DNA of 64,000 nt, taken from assembly GCA_964496435.1 (NCBI GenBank), contig CAZBZP010000001.1, forward strand, positions 339,668 to 403,667, in the 5' to 3' direction. The notes under the pieces were generated by a model. That model did no database searches and was not told the origin of the DNA. It saw nothing but the letters and a program-made list of their open reading frames with translations. Origin of the DNA: Berkiella sp964496435. GTDB lineage: Bacteria > Pseudomonadota > Gammaproteobacteria > Berkiellales > Berkiellaceae. This document shows positions 17,952 through 27,414 of this stretch, one piece after another (the first letter of the stretch is position 1; each line of letters starts with the position of its first letter). A program made the position numbers and the translations under genes.

Positions 17952-18048
17952 GGTGAAAGCCCCTTGTTATTGGTTTTTATTTTTGGACAAGAGGCTCTCG
18001 ATAAAAATTCAATTGTTAGCGGATATATTGAAATAAGCGAAATTACAC

Positions 18049-18429
18049 TTAATTTCTTGCAAAGTTATACATACCTTGGAAATCAACAACAACGACAGGT
18101 TCATTGCCTACCACCCAAGCATCATGGCCAGAAGGTAACAATGATATATCGCCAGCACGGCATTCATGTTCAGTACCATCATCCATCAGTATTTTTAAAA
18201 CACCTGAGACATGGTATTGAAAATGGGGGGCTTCACAACTGGGGGTTTTTGCGATGGATTGCAAAGATTTTGACCAACGCCACCCAGGCAGAAATGTTGC
18301 ACGTCCTACCAAAACGCCGCCTATCGTAACAATCTCTAGCTTACCATTTGGAAATTCGCGCACTTCATCAGGTTCATTAAAGCGCTTTACCTCAGAAAGA
18401 GTTTGATTAGATATTTTTTTGTGTTCCAT
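18049..18429 (-). CDS. Small cupin-domain protein
   Basis: The product is about 126 residues, predicted to be a single-domain beta-barrel cupin. The two cupin motifs are visible in degenerate form: PHFQYHVSGVLKILMDDGTE (first) and GDISLLPSGHDAWVVGNEPV (second). Substrate is unknown. The start is placed at the ATG at 18429, which has a GAGG site six bases upstream; an ATG four codons earlier is in frame. It stands alone and is divergent from the next gene. Confidence 0.8.
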   Translation of the reverse strand: MEHKKISNQTLSEVKRFNEPDEVREFPNGKLEIVTIGGVLVGRATFLPGWRWSKSLQSIAKTPSCEAPHFQYHVSGVLKILMDDGTEHECRAGDISLLPSGHDAWVVGNEPVVVVDFQGMYNFARN

Positions 18430-18678
18430 GAAAAACCTCATTAAACGCGTTTTAAAGCTTTATAAGGAATAAGGTATAGTTCTGCCAAAGTAATTGTGCA
18501 AGAATTTGCATCGTTTTTAGACAGTGCAGGCAAAGGAAAATTGCTGAAATTGGCAGGCCTACACCCTATTAAGCCAGTGTATATGTCATATTTAAATTGG
18601 CAGCGGTTTGTTATAAACTATCTTCGCTTAGTTATTCTAAACCTCTGTGTACGTACCCTTTTTAAAGGTATCCATTAA

Positions 18679-19242
18679 ATGTTAGTAGCGCTCAATGAGA
18701 ATCAAAAAGTCGTTCTAGATGCCTATTGTGAAAGGTATGTTATTGACCCCTTAGAGAGTTTTATCGGCGCAGTTAAATCAGATATAGGAAAAGCAAAGCG
18801 ACTAACCATCATTTCTTATGCTACAGAGCTTGATCCCCCATGTTTTCAAGATTTACTCAAAATCTTTTATCCTGTTCCTAACATTGCAGTGAGCTCGGAT
18901 ACTGGTTTATTAATGCTCTATAACCAAAAGATATATTTTCAAAATGTTCTACGCGATATCAATCTTTTTTGTAAAGGTCAGCCTGATGTATTAAGGCATC
19001 CTCTCTATGAACACACCTTTGCCGAGAACATCAGCTATAATGACTGCGCTCCCGCAGATAGAAAAGCATTAGTATCAAAATTCCTATGCGATAAAATTAA
19101 TTCCTTACTCAAAGAACACAGCTTTGATGAACAAAATACTCGCTTTCCCGAGATTAACAAAGCCTATCAAGAAATATTGAATGAGATAATAAAAGCCCCC
19201 AAGGATCCGCAACCACAATCAAAGTTTCAAGTAAAATTTTGA
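18679..19242 (+). CDS. Hypothetical protein
   Basis: The 187-residue soluble protein is not recognised. It has no signal peptide or membrane segment and no repeated motif. Its composition is mixed, with Lys/Asp-rich helices in the C-terminal third and a basic tail. The ATG has AAAGG about ten bases upstream. It lies between the cupin gene and the large GH13 gene on the same strand as the latter, separated from it by about 137 bases. Confidence 0.6.
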   Translation: MLVALNENQKVVLDAYCERYVIDPLESFIGAVKSDIGKAKRLTIISYATELDPPCFQDLLKIFYPVPNIAVSSDTGLLMLYNQKIYFQNVLRDINLFCKGQPDVLRHPLYEHTFAENISYNDCAPADRKALVSKFLCDKINSLLKEHSFDEQNTRFPEINKAYQEILNEIIKAPKDPQPQSKFQVKF

Positions 19243-19379
19243 CTGTAATTGCACTTTTCAGCTAACAAGACTTCCCTTTGGTCTGTGCATTTCCTGCCTT
19301 TCATCATCCATACATATAAGTTAGTCTTATATATGATAAAATAAGCCTTATTTTTATTATATTTTCTGTGGGGCTTGTG

Positions 19380-22358
19380 ATGAGCTTAGAACAAATAAAG
19401 CTAGGAAAAAACGGCTTACTTAAATGCTATAACCTCTTTCCAGGTTATTTCGCTGATATCAATGAAATGACTGATTATCTTATCAAATTAAAAGAAATCG
19501 GCATTAATGTGGTATGGCTCAATCCTGTGCAGCTTGCAGGGAATAATTCCATGTCCAAGACTGACGCACTCACCGGCAATGCACAAAGAGTGACAAAAAG
19601 CTTATATGCGATGCACAGCACTTTTGATATCGACCCACGTTTTAGCGTTGTTAAGCGTGATGATAAGAATAAGCCAGAATTTACCGAGCCTCAATTAGCG
19701 GAAATGGCTTTAGATGCAGATTTACATAAAAAACTTTCTGAGCTGGGCACAACAAATTTTACAAGTGATAACTTCCTCATAGAATTAAATAGCGCACGAG
19801 ATAATCAAGAACTGCAAAATGCTTGTGTTCGATTTTGTGATCATCAAGCCTTGAAGCGCTTCACACAAGAAGCCAAACGCTTAGGTATCACCCCTATATT
19901 TGATTTAGTAACAAATCATGTTGCAAAAGGTGCTCCTATAACAGTTGAAAATCCAAGTTGGTTTGGTGAAGATGGTACCTATCTTGATGCAGTCGCTTTC
20001 AAATATGCTGATTTGTTAGATTTAGTGAGATTTAGCAAAGATGAGCTCGATAGTATCGTCGCACAGATCACACAAGATGATTTAAAAAAACTAGCCACCA
20101 CAATCAAGGCGGATTTACTTAATAGTTCGGATAACGCAGAAGAGCAAAGACTCTTTAAATCAGGACTTGTGCATAGAACCACAAAAAACAGGCTCCTACT
20201 TTTGGCCTTTTTAAATAATCATCAAGCTGAATTAGCACCATACAAAGAAAAAATTCTTAATGGAGAGCTTAGCCTTAAAACTGACATCAACCTCGTCAAA
20301 GCTTTAAACATATTCATAGATACTAAAGAACGAGATTGGCTCCTTGAACAAGCTGCAAAGCAATATACCTCCTATAAAGAAATGCGCAAGCACTCTTTAG
20401 AACTTATTGACACGATTACACAAAAATTTTGGGATCCTTTTATTTCTCAATATGTTGAGCTAGGCTTCTCAGGCGCACGCGTTGATTGCGTGCGCAAAGT
20501 TCCCCTAGAATTAAGAAAAAAGCTTTATGATAAGCTAAAGGAAAAAATTGCCATAAGAGATTTAGGCTCGCCTTCTCCTGTTGTAATTTTGGAAGAAGCA
20601 TTATTTTCTGATTTAAGCCCAGAACAATTTAAAGACGTTGTTCAAGATGCCGGCGCAACCCACATAACGGGTAGTTTGTTTAATGCTCAACGACAATGGC
20701 ATGGTGGATTTGCTCATGACCATGCACAAGAAGAGTTTTTCAAGCAACAAATGGCAACGCAGGGCGTTATCAATTTTACTGGCAATCATGATCATTACTC
20801 ATGCGCAATGAAAGTTTGCTATAATCTTGCCCGCGAAGAACTTGATGCTTTGTTTAAAGATAAAACAACCTTTGCAGGCAAAACCATCGAACAATACTAT
20901 CAAAGTGGCAACATTTCTCATGCCGCGCATGATATAAGAGATGCCATATTTTTACATTCTTTCGTCAGAGATATTATAGCAAGATTGCAAGCTGGGGAAG
21001 ATAAACTTATCAAGCGTTTTGGTAAAAACTACCGCGATATGATGCTCAGCATGATGTTTCAGGGATCTGGTGGTTACTATATGCTATCAGGCGATGAACT
21101 AGGCTCTTTTAAACAACCTACTGTATTTGAGCGTGACAATGGAAAACCTTTATATCCACAAGAATCCTATGCTTTTTTAAGTGACGCTTCACATGCATTA
21201 TATGCTGTGGCGCAAGAAGTACTCACCGAATCGGCTATTGCGCTTGCTAAAAAGTCCTCCGACAAAGCAACTAAGGATTTTTTCAGAGAAGTTGCTAACG
21301 ATGATCGCTTAATAGCTACCCAAATAAAAGAAAAATTATTGAGTGCTTTTAAAGCGCAAATCCTAAATGAACTCAATGCGGACGTGGAAAAAACCAAAGA
21401 TTCATTCATAAATGCAATGAAAGAAAAATATTATCTAAAAGCTTATCATGATGGAACACATCCTTATCATGCACAAGCACTAAGCAGTCAGCCGCAACCA
21501 AAAGGCAAAAACCGAGGAGCAAAAGCGCCTGTTATTTCCACTTCGGAACCGGTATTAAATACTTTTTTTAGTAACTTGGATGTTAATGATCCCTTTAGGA
21601 ATATGGCAGCTAAAATAAAGCCAAGCAATAGAACTGAACATGGTTGGGAAATTGCCAAGAGAATTAGCTCAGAATTTGCTAATCCCGCTTATTTTGCTGA
21701 AGTTAACGCGGTTTTGGATGCCTTACCACCCTCAGAACCAGGGTATTGGTCAGAAATTTTCAAAGCACGCGATGAAAACCTTTTGATTGTAGCCAGAAAA
21801 AATGGTCCCGGGTTTTCTTCTGAAACCGATTTGGTGTTCATCAATTTAAATCCCTATAAAACGCTTGATATCACTAAAGAAGATCTTGAAAAATGCGCTT
21901 TATGGTTTCAACAAAGAAAATTCCCTAATGCAATCCAAGGTCAAGTCAATGTAGAATGGGACAATCCTGAATACCATAAAGCTTATGGTGCCATTATGGG
22001 ACATAGTGATTACAAGCAAAAACCACCTAAATTGTATTTTGTGGGTAACTTAACAGTGAATCAGGATATCCGCGATCATGCTGTTACTATTGATGAACAA
22101 CAAGAAAAATTTAGCATTGTGGTTGAGCCTAAGCCAGCACAGCATCCCTTAATCTTGGATAAACCAGAAGTCATTATCTCTGAAGAAGATGATGACATTT
22201 TACAGGAAGTGCTCAGCACAACCACTATACCTTCAGAACGTTTTAAGGGGCTGTTTCATCATTATGAGGCAAAACAATCCTCCAGCTCATCTAGTGCTGA
22301 AACGGATGCTGAAGATAAAGTGCAGAAAAAGAAGAGTCAAATCACTTCAACGCTGTAA
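19380..22358 (+). CDS. GH13 (alpha-amylase superfamily) protein, 992 aa
   Basis: The four conserved GH13 regions appear in order: I DLVTNH (about residue 176), II GFSGARVDCVRK with the nucleophile Asp (about 369), III VVILEEALF with the acid/base Glu (about 404), and IV FTGNHDHYS (about 469). They sit in a TIM barrel with large helical insertions between regions I and II. It should act on alpha-glucans, but the substrate is unclear. No signal peptide is visible. The C-terminus is Ser-rich then Glu/Asp/Lys-rich, as is common in Dot/Icm substrates, so it could be a secreted effector. The frame extends upstream to a GTG at 19368; the ATG at 19380 is preferred. Confidence 0.85.
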   Translation: MSLEQIKLGKNGLLKCYNLFPGYFADINEMTDYLIKLKEIGINVVWLNPVQLAGNNSMSKTDALTGNAQRVTKSLYAMHSTFDIDPRFSVVKRDDKNKPEFTEPQLAEMALDADLHKKLSELGTTNFTSDNFLIELNSARDNQELQNACVRFCDHQALKRFTQEAKRLGITPIFDLVTNHVAKGAPITVENPSWFGEDGTYLDAVAFKYADLLDLVRFSKDELDSIVAQITQDDLKKLATTIKADLLNSSDNAEEQRLFKSGLVHRTTKNRLLLLAFLNNHQAELAPYKEKILNGELSLKTDINLVKALNIFIDTKERDWLLEQAAKQYTSYKEMRKHSLELIDTITQKFWDPFISQYVELGFSGARVDCVRKVPLELRKKLYDKLKEKIAIRDLGSPSPVVILEEALFSDLSPEQFKDVVQDAGATHITGSLFNAQRQWHGGFAHDHAQEEFFKQQMATQGVINFTGNHDHYSCAMKVCYNLAREELDALFKDKTTFAGKTIEQYYQSGNISHAAHDIRDAIFLHSFVRDIIARLQAGEDKLIKRFGKNYRDMMLSMMFQGSGGYYMLSGDELGSFKQPTVFERDNGKPLYPQESYAFLSDASHALYAVAQEVLTESAIALAKKSSDKATKDFFREVANDDRLIATQIKEKLLSAFKAQILNELNADVEKTKDSFINAMKEKYYLKAYHDGTHPYHAQALSSQPQPKGKNRGAKAPVISTSEPVLNTFFSNLDVNDPFRNMAAKIKPSNRTEHGWEIAKRISSEFANPAYFAEVNAVLDALPPSEPGYWSEIFKARDENLLIVARKNGPGFSSETDLVFINLNPYKTLDITKEDLEKCALWFQQRKFPNAIQGQVNVEWDNPEYHKAYGAIMGHSDYKQKPPKLYFVGNLTVNQDIRDHAVTIDEQQEKFSIVVEPKPAQHPLILDKPEVIISEEDDDILQEVLSTTTIPSERFKGLFHHYEAKQSSSSSSAETDAEDKVQKKKSQITSTL

Positions 22359-22381
22359 ATATAAAAACGGTACTTTTGATA

Positions 22382-22409
22382 ATCAAAACGCTCATTTGAG
22401 CGTTTTGAT
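22382..22409. terminator. Bidirectional terminator between the GH13 gene and dapB
   Basis: A perfect 13-base inverted repeat (ATCAAAACGCTCA / TGAGCGTTTTGAT) is separated by two bases. The GC core is followed by TTTT on both strands. It lies between two convergent genes, so it should terminate both. Confidence 0.85.
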
Positions 22410-22431
22410 CTTAAAAGACTAACAAGGCGAA

Positions 22432-23238
22432 TTAATTATCTTTGATCAGCACATCTGCCATTGAATATAAGCCTTCCCGCTTTGCATCCAGCCATTTGGC
22501 GGCGCGTATTGCCCCAAAGGCAAAGGTGCCACGATTCGTGGCCTTGTGGGTTATTTCAACCCGCTCACCATCAAGTGCAAAAATAACGGTGTGTTCACCA
22601 ACAATATCGCCTTGGCGAATGGAAGAAAAACCTATCGTTTTTTGATCTCGTTTTCCTGTTAAGCCTTGGCGACCATACACAGCAACCTTATCCATATTAA
22701 GGCCTAATGTTGAGCAAATTGTTTCACCCATTTTGAGTGCAGTGCCAGAAGGCGCATCCACTTTATTGCGGTGATGTGTTTCAACAATTTCAATATCAGC
22801 ATTCTCGCCCATAATGGCTGCTGCTTGTTTAAGGAGCTCATAGCATAGGTTTACGCCAATGCTTGTATTGGGTGCAAAAACAATAGCAACATCCTGACTC
22901 ATTTCTTGAATAATGGTTTTTTGCTCTGCATTGAACCCTGTGGTACCTATCACTATTTTTTTGCCATTTTGTTGGCAAATTTTAAGATGGGACAGCGTTG
23001 CTGTGGGTGTCGTAAAATCAATCAGCACATCAAAATTATCAATGACTAAATTGAGATCATCAACGGGTTTCAAATGAATGGGAGGGCAGCCTGCAATCGT
23101 GCCCACATCGGTATCAAGCAGCGCATTATCAGGTGAAACAGTTGCTGCCGTTAACTTTACATCCTTGCTTGCTAAAGCCGCTTGTACTAATGCTTGTCCC
23201 ATACGGCCATGACAGCCTGCAATTGCCAACCTTAGCAT
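22432..23238 (-). CDS. dapB: 4-hydroxy-tetrahydrodipicolinate reductase
   Basis: This NAD(P)H-dependent enzyme of the lysine/diaminopimelate pathway supplies peptidoglycan precursor. It shows the N-terminal nucleotide-binding loop GCHGRMGQAL, the DFTTPTATL segment, and the catalytic/substrate segment ETHHRNKVDAPSGTALKMGE. The length of 268 residues is standard. It lies downstream of dnaJ on the same strand, separated by a REP-like region of about 120 bases. Confidence 0.96.
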   Translation of the reverse strand: MLRLAIAGCHGRMGQALVQAALASKDVKLTAATVSPDNALLDTDVGTIAGCPPIHLKPVDDLNLVIDNFDVLIDFTTPTATLSHLKICQQNGKKIVIGTTGFNAEQKTIIQEMSQDVAIVFAPNTSIGVNLCYELLKQAAAIMGENADIEIVETHHRNKVDAPSGTALKMGETICSTLGLNMDKVAVYGRQGLTGKRDQKTIGFSSIRQGDIVGEHTVIFALDGERVEITHKATNRGTFAFGAIRAAKWLDAKREGLYSMADVLIKDN

Positions 23239-23274
23239 TTTGAACTTCCTTCTTAATTAAAATTTATATCACGC

Positions 23275-23363
23275 CGAAGCGAAGCGAAAGCGGACTACCC
23301 GTCTTCGCTTTCAGCTACGCCGGGTTTTGAAATCGGTTTCTCGAAGAGAAATCGATTTCAAAA
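23275..23363. repeat. REP-like composite repeat between dnaJ and dapB (copy B)
   Basis: It contains CCCGTCTTCGC, a spacer, then CTACGCCGGG, matching the blocks at about 4319. An 18-base inverted repeat follows (23325-23342 with 23346-23363, one mismatch, 3-base loop) that begins inside the dnaJ stop codon. The hairpin may stabilise or end the dnaJ mRNA. Confidence 0.55.
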
Positions 23364-24473
23364 CTTCATTTTCTCAAAAAAATCTCTGACGCGATTATAC
23401 CATTTATGTGTTCGTGGACATTGATGCTCAATGCCCATTTCCTTTTCAAACTCACGTAACATTTCTTTTTGTTTGCGGTTTAAATCAACGGGGGTTTCCA
23501 CTATCACACGACAGAGTAAATCACCAACATGACCACCACGAACTGGCTTGATGCCTTTGCCAGATAATTTGAATACTTTGCCAGTTTGCGTTTCAGAAGG
23601 TATATGTAGTTTGACCCGGCCATTTAAAGTGGGCACTTCAATATCACCGCCCAAGGCTGCCATGATAAAACTAATGGGTACTTCACAATACAAGTTTTCA
23701 GCTTCACGCTGGAAGATAGGGTGCTCTTGAATATGCACTTCAACATACAGATCGCCTGCAACACCACCTTGTGGGGCTGCTTCTCCTTCACCGCCAAGAC
23801 GAATTCTGTCGCCAGTATCTACCCCTGGTGGGATTTTGACCTGCAATTTCTTTTCATCGCGTACACGACCCTGTCCATGACAAGGACGGCAAGGATCGGT
23901 GATAGTTTTGCCAGAGCCACGGCAAGTTGGGCAAGTTTGCTGCAAGGTAAAGAAACCTTGTTGAATGCGCACTTGGCCATGACCATCACAACTACGGCAT
24001 GTTGCAGGTTTAGAGCCTTTATTGGCACCCGTTCCATGACATGAGTTACAAGAAACCCAAGTTGGTACTTGAATGGTAACATTAGTGCCTTTTACTGCAT
24101 CTTCAAGCGATAATTCTAAATTGTAACGTAAATCCGCGCCACGTTGTTCACGACGTTGACCACCGCCCCCAAAGATATCTGCAAAAATATCATTGAAGAT
24201 ATCGCCAAAACCACCAGGGCCACCTGGATGCCCGCCACCATGTCCATGCTCAAAAGCTGCATGACCGTGTTGATCATATGCACGTCGTTTTTGGGGATCT
24301 GACAAGACTTCATAGGCATGGGTTGCCGCTTTGAATTTTTCTTCTGAATCTTTATCACCCGCTGTTCTGTCTGGATGATACTTCATCGCCATGCGTCGAT
24401 AGGCTTTCTTAATTTCATCATCGGACGCACTTCGCGCAACACCGAGAGTTTCGTAAAAATCTTGTTTAGACAT
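23358..24473 (-). CDS. dnaJ: Chaperone protein DnaJ
   Basis: This Hsp40 co-chaperone delivers substrates to DnaK and stimulates its ATPase. The J domain has HPD at residues 33-35. A Gly-rich linker (GGGHPGGPGGFGD) follows, then the zinc domain with four CxxCxGxG repeats (CNSCHGTG, CRSCDGHG, CPTCRGSG, CRPCHGQG) and the C-terminal substrate-binding domain. The ATG at 24473 (MSKQDFYETLGV) matches the family start; the frame is open to a TTG seven codons earlier. It is the last chaperone gene of the hrcA-grpE-dnaK-dnaJ cluster. Confidence 0.97.
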   Translation of the reverse strand: MSKQDFYETLGVARSASDDEIKKAYRRMAMKYHPDRTAGDKDSEEKFKAATHAYEVLSDPQKRRAYDQHGHAAFEHGHGGGHPGGPGGFGDIFNDIFADIFGGGGQRREQRGADLRYNLELSLEDAVKGTNVTIQVPTWVSCNSCHGTGANKGSKPATCRSCDGHGQVRIQQGFFTLQQTCPTCRGSGKTITDPCRPCHGQGRVRDEKKLQVKIPPGVDTGDRIRLGGEGEAAPQGGVAGDLYVEVHIQEHPIFQREAENLYCEVPISFIMAALGGDIEVPTLNGRVKLHIPSETQTGKVFKLSGKGIKPVRGGHVGDLLCRVIVETPVDLNRKQKEMLREFEKEMGIEHQCPRTHKWYNRVRDFFEKMKF

Positions 24474-24492
24474 TGATAACCCGTTTACGTGC

Positions 24493-24522
24493 AAAAAGGC
24501 ATGATGTGAAGCACATCATACC
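24493..24522 (-). terminator. Terminator-like hairpin upstream of dnaJ (possible attenuator)
   Basis: On the minus strand an 11-bp stem (GGTATGATGTG with CACATCATGCC, one G-U pair, 3-base loop) is followed by TTTTTG. It lies about 20 bases before the dnaJ start and after dnaK, so it would partly stop read-through from dnaK into dnaJ. Confidence 0.65.
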
Positions 24523-24693
24523 TTTACTAATATTTCTTTAAGTTGCTTCGTCTATTTAGATGCGTTCATTAATGCGGGAAGTATGGGGGAACAAATTTTT
24601 TCATGGTTGCACCATAAAAAAATTGATCCCCCTCACTCCATTCATCATTCGACAGCATCTAAATTACGCTTGCTTTGTGTAGCAATTTTATTG

Positions 24694-26640
24694 CTACTTT
24701 TTATTCTCTTTAACTTCTTCGAACTCTGCATCTACAACATCTTCAGCCTTGTCTTGGCCATTGCCGTTGCCAGCATGTCCGCCTGCTTGATGTTCACCGC
24801 CTTGTTCACCCTGCGCACCTTGAGCGCCATAGACTCTTTGCGCCATTTTGCCGGTGATATCACTCAAAGCTTGTGTCTTGGTTTCAATAACTTTCTTGTC
24901 ATTGCCTTTGGCAACTGATTTCAAATCAGATAAAGCAGCTTCAATATCCACGCGTTCTTTAGGTTCTACTTTATCCCCTAATTCTTTAAGAGATTTTTCG
25001 GTGGCATGGATTAAGCTATCAGCATGATTTCTGGCGCTAGCCAATTCATGGAATTCTTTATCATCAGCTGCATGTTCTTTGGCATCATTCACCATGCGTT
25101 CAACTTCAGCATCGCTTAAACCGCCTGAAGATTTAACAACCATGGATTGCTCTTTACCGGTTGCCTTATCTTTAGCGCCCACATGTAAAATACCGTTGGC
25201 GTCAATATCAAAAGTAACTTCGATTTGCGGTACGCCACGTGGTGAAGGTGGAATATTGGTTAAATCGAATTGGCCTAAGAATTTATTGGCTGAAGCTTGT
25301 TCACGTTCACCTTGGAAAATACGTACGGTTACTGCTGTTTGGCCATCTTCAGCTGTTGAGAATACCTGACCTTTCTTTGTAGGAATGGTGGTATTTTTCT
25401 CAATCAATTTGGTCATCACGCCACCCATGGTTTCAATACCTAAGGAAAGTGGTGTAACGTCTAATAATAAAATGTCTTTCACTTCACCAGATAAAACAGC
25501 ACCTTGAATAGCCGCACCAATAGCAACTGCTTCATCAGGGTTAATGTCTTTACGTGGTTGTTTACCAAAGAATTGTTCAACTGCTTCTTGCACTTTAGGC
25601 ATACGGGTTTGCCCACCGACCAAGATAACAGAAGTAATATCTTTGGTTGTTTTGCCAGCATCTTTTAATGCTATTTTGCAAGGCTCTAAAGTACGTTTGA
25701 TAAGTTCTTCTACTAGAGATTCTAACTTAGCACGGGAAAGACGCATATTTAAATGCTTTGGACCAGAAGCATCTGCGGTGATGTAAGGTAAATTGATATC
25801 TGTCTGTTCACGTGATGAAAGTTCAATCTTTGCTTTTTCAGCTGCTTCTTTTAAGCGTTGCAAAGCAAGCGGATCTTTACGTAAATCTACGCTAGTGTCT
25901 TTTTTAAATTCTTCAACCAAGTATTGAATAACCGCGTCATCGAAGTCTTCACCACCTAAGTGTGTATCGCCATTGGTTGCTAACACTTCAAATTGTTGCT
26001 CGCCATCAATATCTGCAATTTCAATGATAGAAATATCAAAGGTACCGCCACCTAAGTCGTAAACAGCAATAACAGAATCACCTGTCTTTTTGTCTAAACC
26101 AAAGGCTAAGGCCGCAGCGGTGGGTTCGTTAATAATACGCTTAACATCAAGGCCTGCAATTTTGCCGGCATCTTTAGTGGCTTGACGTTGTGAATCGTTA
26201 AAGTAAGCAGGAACCGTGATAACCGCTTCTTTGACTTCATGACCCAAATAATCTTCAGCCGTTTTCTTCATCTTTGCTAAAATATCAGCAGAGATCTGTT
26301 GTGGCGCTATTTTTTCGTTATTGCGTCCTTCAACCCAGGCATCACCATTGTCTGCTTTGACAATAGCATAAGCGATATGAGAATCATGAATGGAAGAATC
26401 GTCATACTTACGTCCAATCAAACGCTTAACGGCATTATAGGTGTATTTATAATTTGTGACGGCTTGGCGTTTTGCTGCCTGGCCTACCAGACGCTCACCA
26501 TCTTCAGTAAAAGCCACAATACTAGGGGTTGTTCTGTCGCCCTCTGAGTTTTCAATTACACGAGGTTTTCCGTTCTCCATGATAGCGACACAGGAGTTGG
26601 TTGTTCCTAAATCGATACCGATGACGACATTCTTAGCCAT
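24694..26640 (-). CDS. dnaK: Chaperone protein DnaK (Hsp70)
   Basis: This is the ATP-driven folding chaperone. The nucleotide-binding domain starts with IGIDLGTTNSCVAI and contains VYDLGGGTFDISIIE and VILVGGQTRMPKVQ. The linker DILLLDVTPLSLGIE leads into the substrate-binding domain. The lid ends in a Gly/Gln-rich stretch and the conserved DAEFEEVKENKK. The length of 648 residues is normal. A sigma-32-type promoter precedes it at 26699-26724, and dnaJ follows after about 200 bases that hold hairpins. Confidence 0.98.
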   Translation of the reverse strand: MAKNVVIGIDLGTTNSCVAIMENGKPRVIENSEGDRTTPSIVAFTEDGERLVGQAAKRQAVTNYKYTYNAVKRLIGRKYDDSSIHDSHIAYAIVKADNGDAWVEGRNNEKIAPQQISADILAKMKKTAEDYLGHEVKEAVITVPAYFNDSQRQATKDAGKIAGLDVKRIINEPTAAALAFGLDKKTGDSVIAVYDLGGGTFDISIIEIADIDGEQQFEVLATNGDTHLGGEDFDDAVIQYLVEEFKKDTSVDLRKDPLALQRLKEAAEKAKIELSSREQTDINLPYITADASGPKHLNMRLSRAKLESLVEELIKRTLEPCKIALKDAGKTTKDITSVILVGGQTRMPKVQEAVEQFFGKQPRKDINPDEAVAIGAAIQGAVLSGEVKDILLLDVTPLSLGIETMGGVMTKLIEKNTTIPTKKGQVFSTAEDGQTAVTVRIFQGEREQASANKFLGQFDLTNIPPSPRGVPQIEVTFDIDANGILHVGAKDKATGKEQSMVVKSSGGLSDAEVERMVNDAKEHAADDKEFHELASARNHADSLIHATEKSLKELGDKVEPKERVDIEAALSDLKSVAKGNDKKVIETKTQALSDITGKMAQRVYGAQGAQGEQGGEHQAGGHAGNGNGQDKAEDVVDAEFEEVKENKK

Positions 26641-26698
26641 TACTTAACTCTCCACTTAACTCTAAAAAATATAAAAAAATGTTGCTTTCATTCGTAAT

Positions 26699-26724
26699 AT
26701 GGGGGCATTCCCTGATTTTTCAAG
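26699..26724 (-). promoter_or_regulatory. Sigma-32 (heat-shock) promoter for dnaK
   Basis: The minus strand reads CTTGAAA, 13 bases, then CCCCATAT, nearly the sigma-32 consensus. It lies in the grpE-dnaK gap, immediately after the grpE stop codon and about 60 bases before the dnaK start. Confidence 0.85.
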
Positions 26725-26727
26725 GCC

Positions 26728-27360
26728 CTAACTTGTAGGTGCACGGGATACAACGACACGTGCAGGGCGCATTAAGCGTCCATTGAGCAGGTAGCCCTTT
26801 TGGACCACAGCAAGCACCTGGTTAGGGGGCACGTCCTTGGTCTCTTGAACAGATATCGCCTCATGGAAGCTTGGGTTAAAGGCCTCATTGATAGGGTTAA
26901 TGGGCTTAATCCCCTGCTTATCTAAAGCATTGACGAGGATGTTATGGGTCATTTTCATCCCCTCAAGGAGATTCGCAGCATCCACCTTGCCCTCGCTGGC
27001 AAAGTTCAAACCATGCTCCATGCTGTCCAGGACTTCAAGAATTTCGCTGGCAAATTTCTCAATAGCAAATTTGCGGGTTTTTTCGATTTCTTCTTGTGAA
27101 CGCTTTTGCAAATTTTGTAGATCTGCTTCTTTTCTGAGCAATCTGTCCCAATTGGTTGCCGCTTTTTCTTGCTCTTCTTTTAATGAAGCACCAAGGGTTT
27201 CGACTTGTCTGTGCAATTCTTTAATGTCATCGGGGGATGGCAATATCGCATCATCCGAAAAAAGGTTTTCAGTAGCCTTGCCATCTTCAAATCGTTGTGA
27301 AGGCATATCATCTTTGGATTGATGGGGATGATCATGCGGTTTCTTTTTATGATCGGACAT
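26728..27360 (-). CDS. grpE: Nucleotide exchange factor GrpE
   Basis: GrpE releases ADP from DnaK. A long N-terminal coiled coil (about residues 45-110) precedes the conserved segment EILEVLDSMEHGL and the beta-wing ending VAVVQKGYLLNGRLMRPARVVVS. The N-terminus is acidic and His/Lys-rich. At 210 residues it is normal. It sits between hrcA and dnaK and has its own sigma-32-type promoter overlapping the end of hrcA. Confidence 0.96.
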   Translation of the reverse strand: MSDHKKKPHDHPHQSKDDMPSQRFEDGKATENLFSDDAILPSPDDIKELHRQVETLGASLKEEQEKAATNWDRLLRKEADLQNLQKRSQEEIEKTRKFAIEKFASEILEVLDSMEHGLNFASEGKVDAANLLEGMKMTHNILVNALDKQGIKPINPINEAFNPSFHEAISVQETKDVPPNQVLAVVQKGYLLNGRLMRPARVVVSRAPTS

Positions 27361-27414
27361 TCACTACCTCTTGGCTAACTAACTTTAACACTTTGCATTT
27401 TGAATTTGTTTTAT

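Noticed and set aside
18496..18678. A 60-codon open frame directly before the 187-residue gene
   Set aside because: It begins at GTG without a ribosome site, has no protein-like conserved content, and ends exactly at the next start. It is more likely the leader of that gene.
24583..24605. A possible third sigma-32 promoter upstream of dnaJ (CATGAAA then CCCCAT)
   Set aside because: The -35 deviates and the spacer is only 10 bases, shorter than the 13-14 bases in the two good sites of the same operon.
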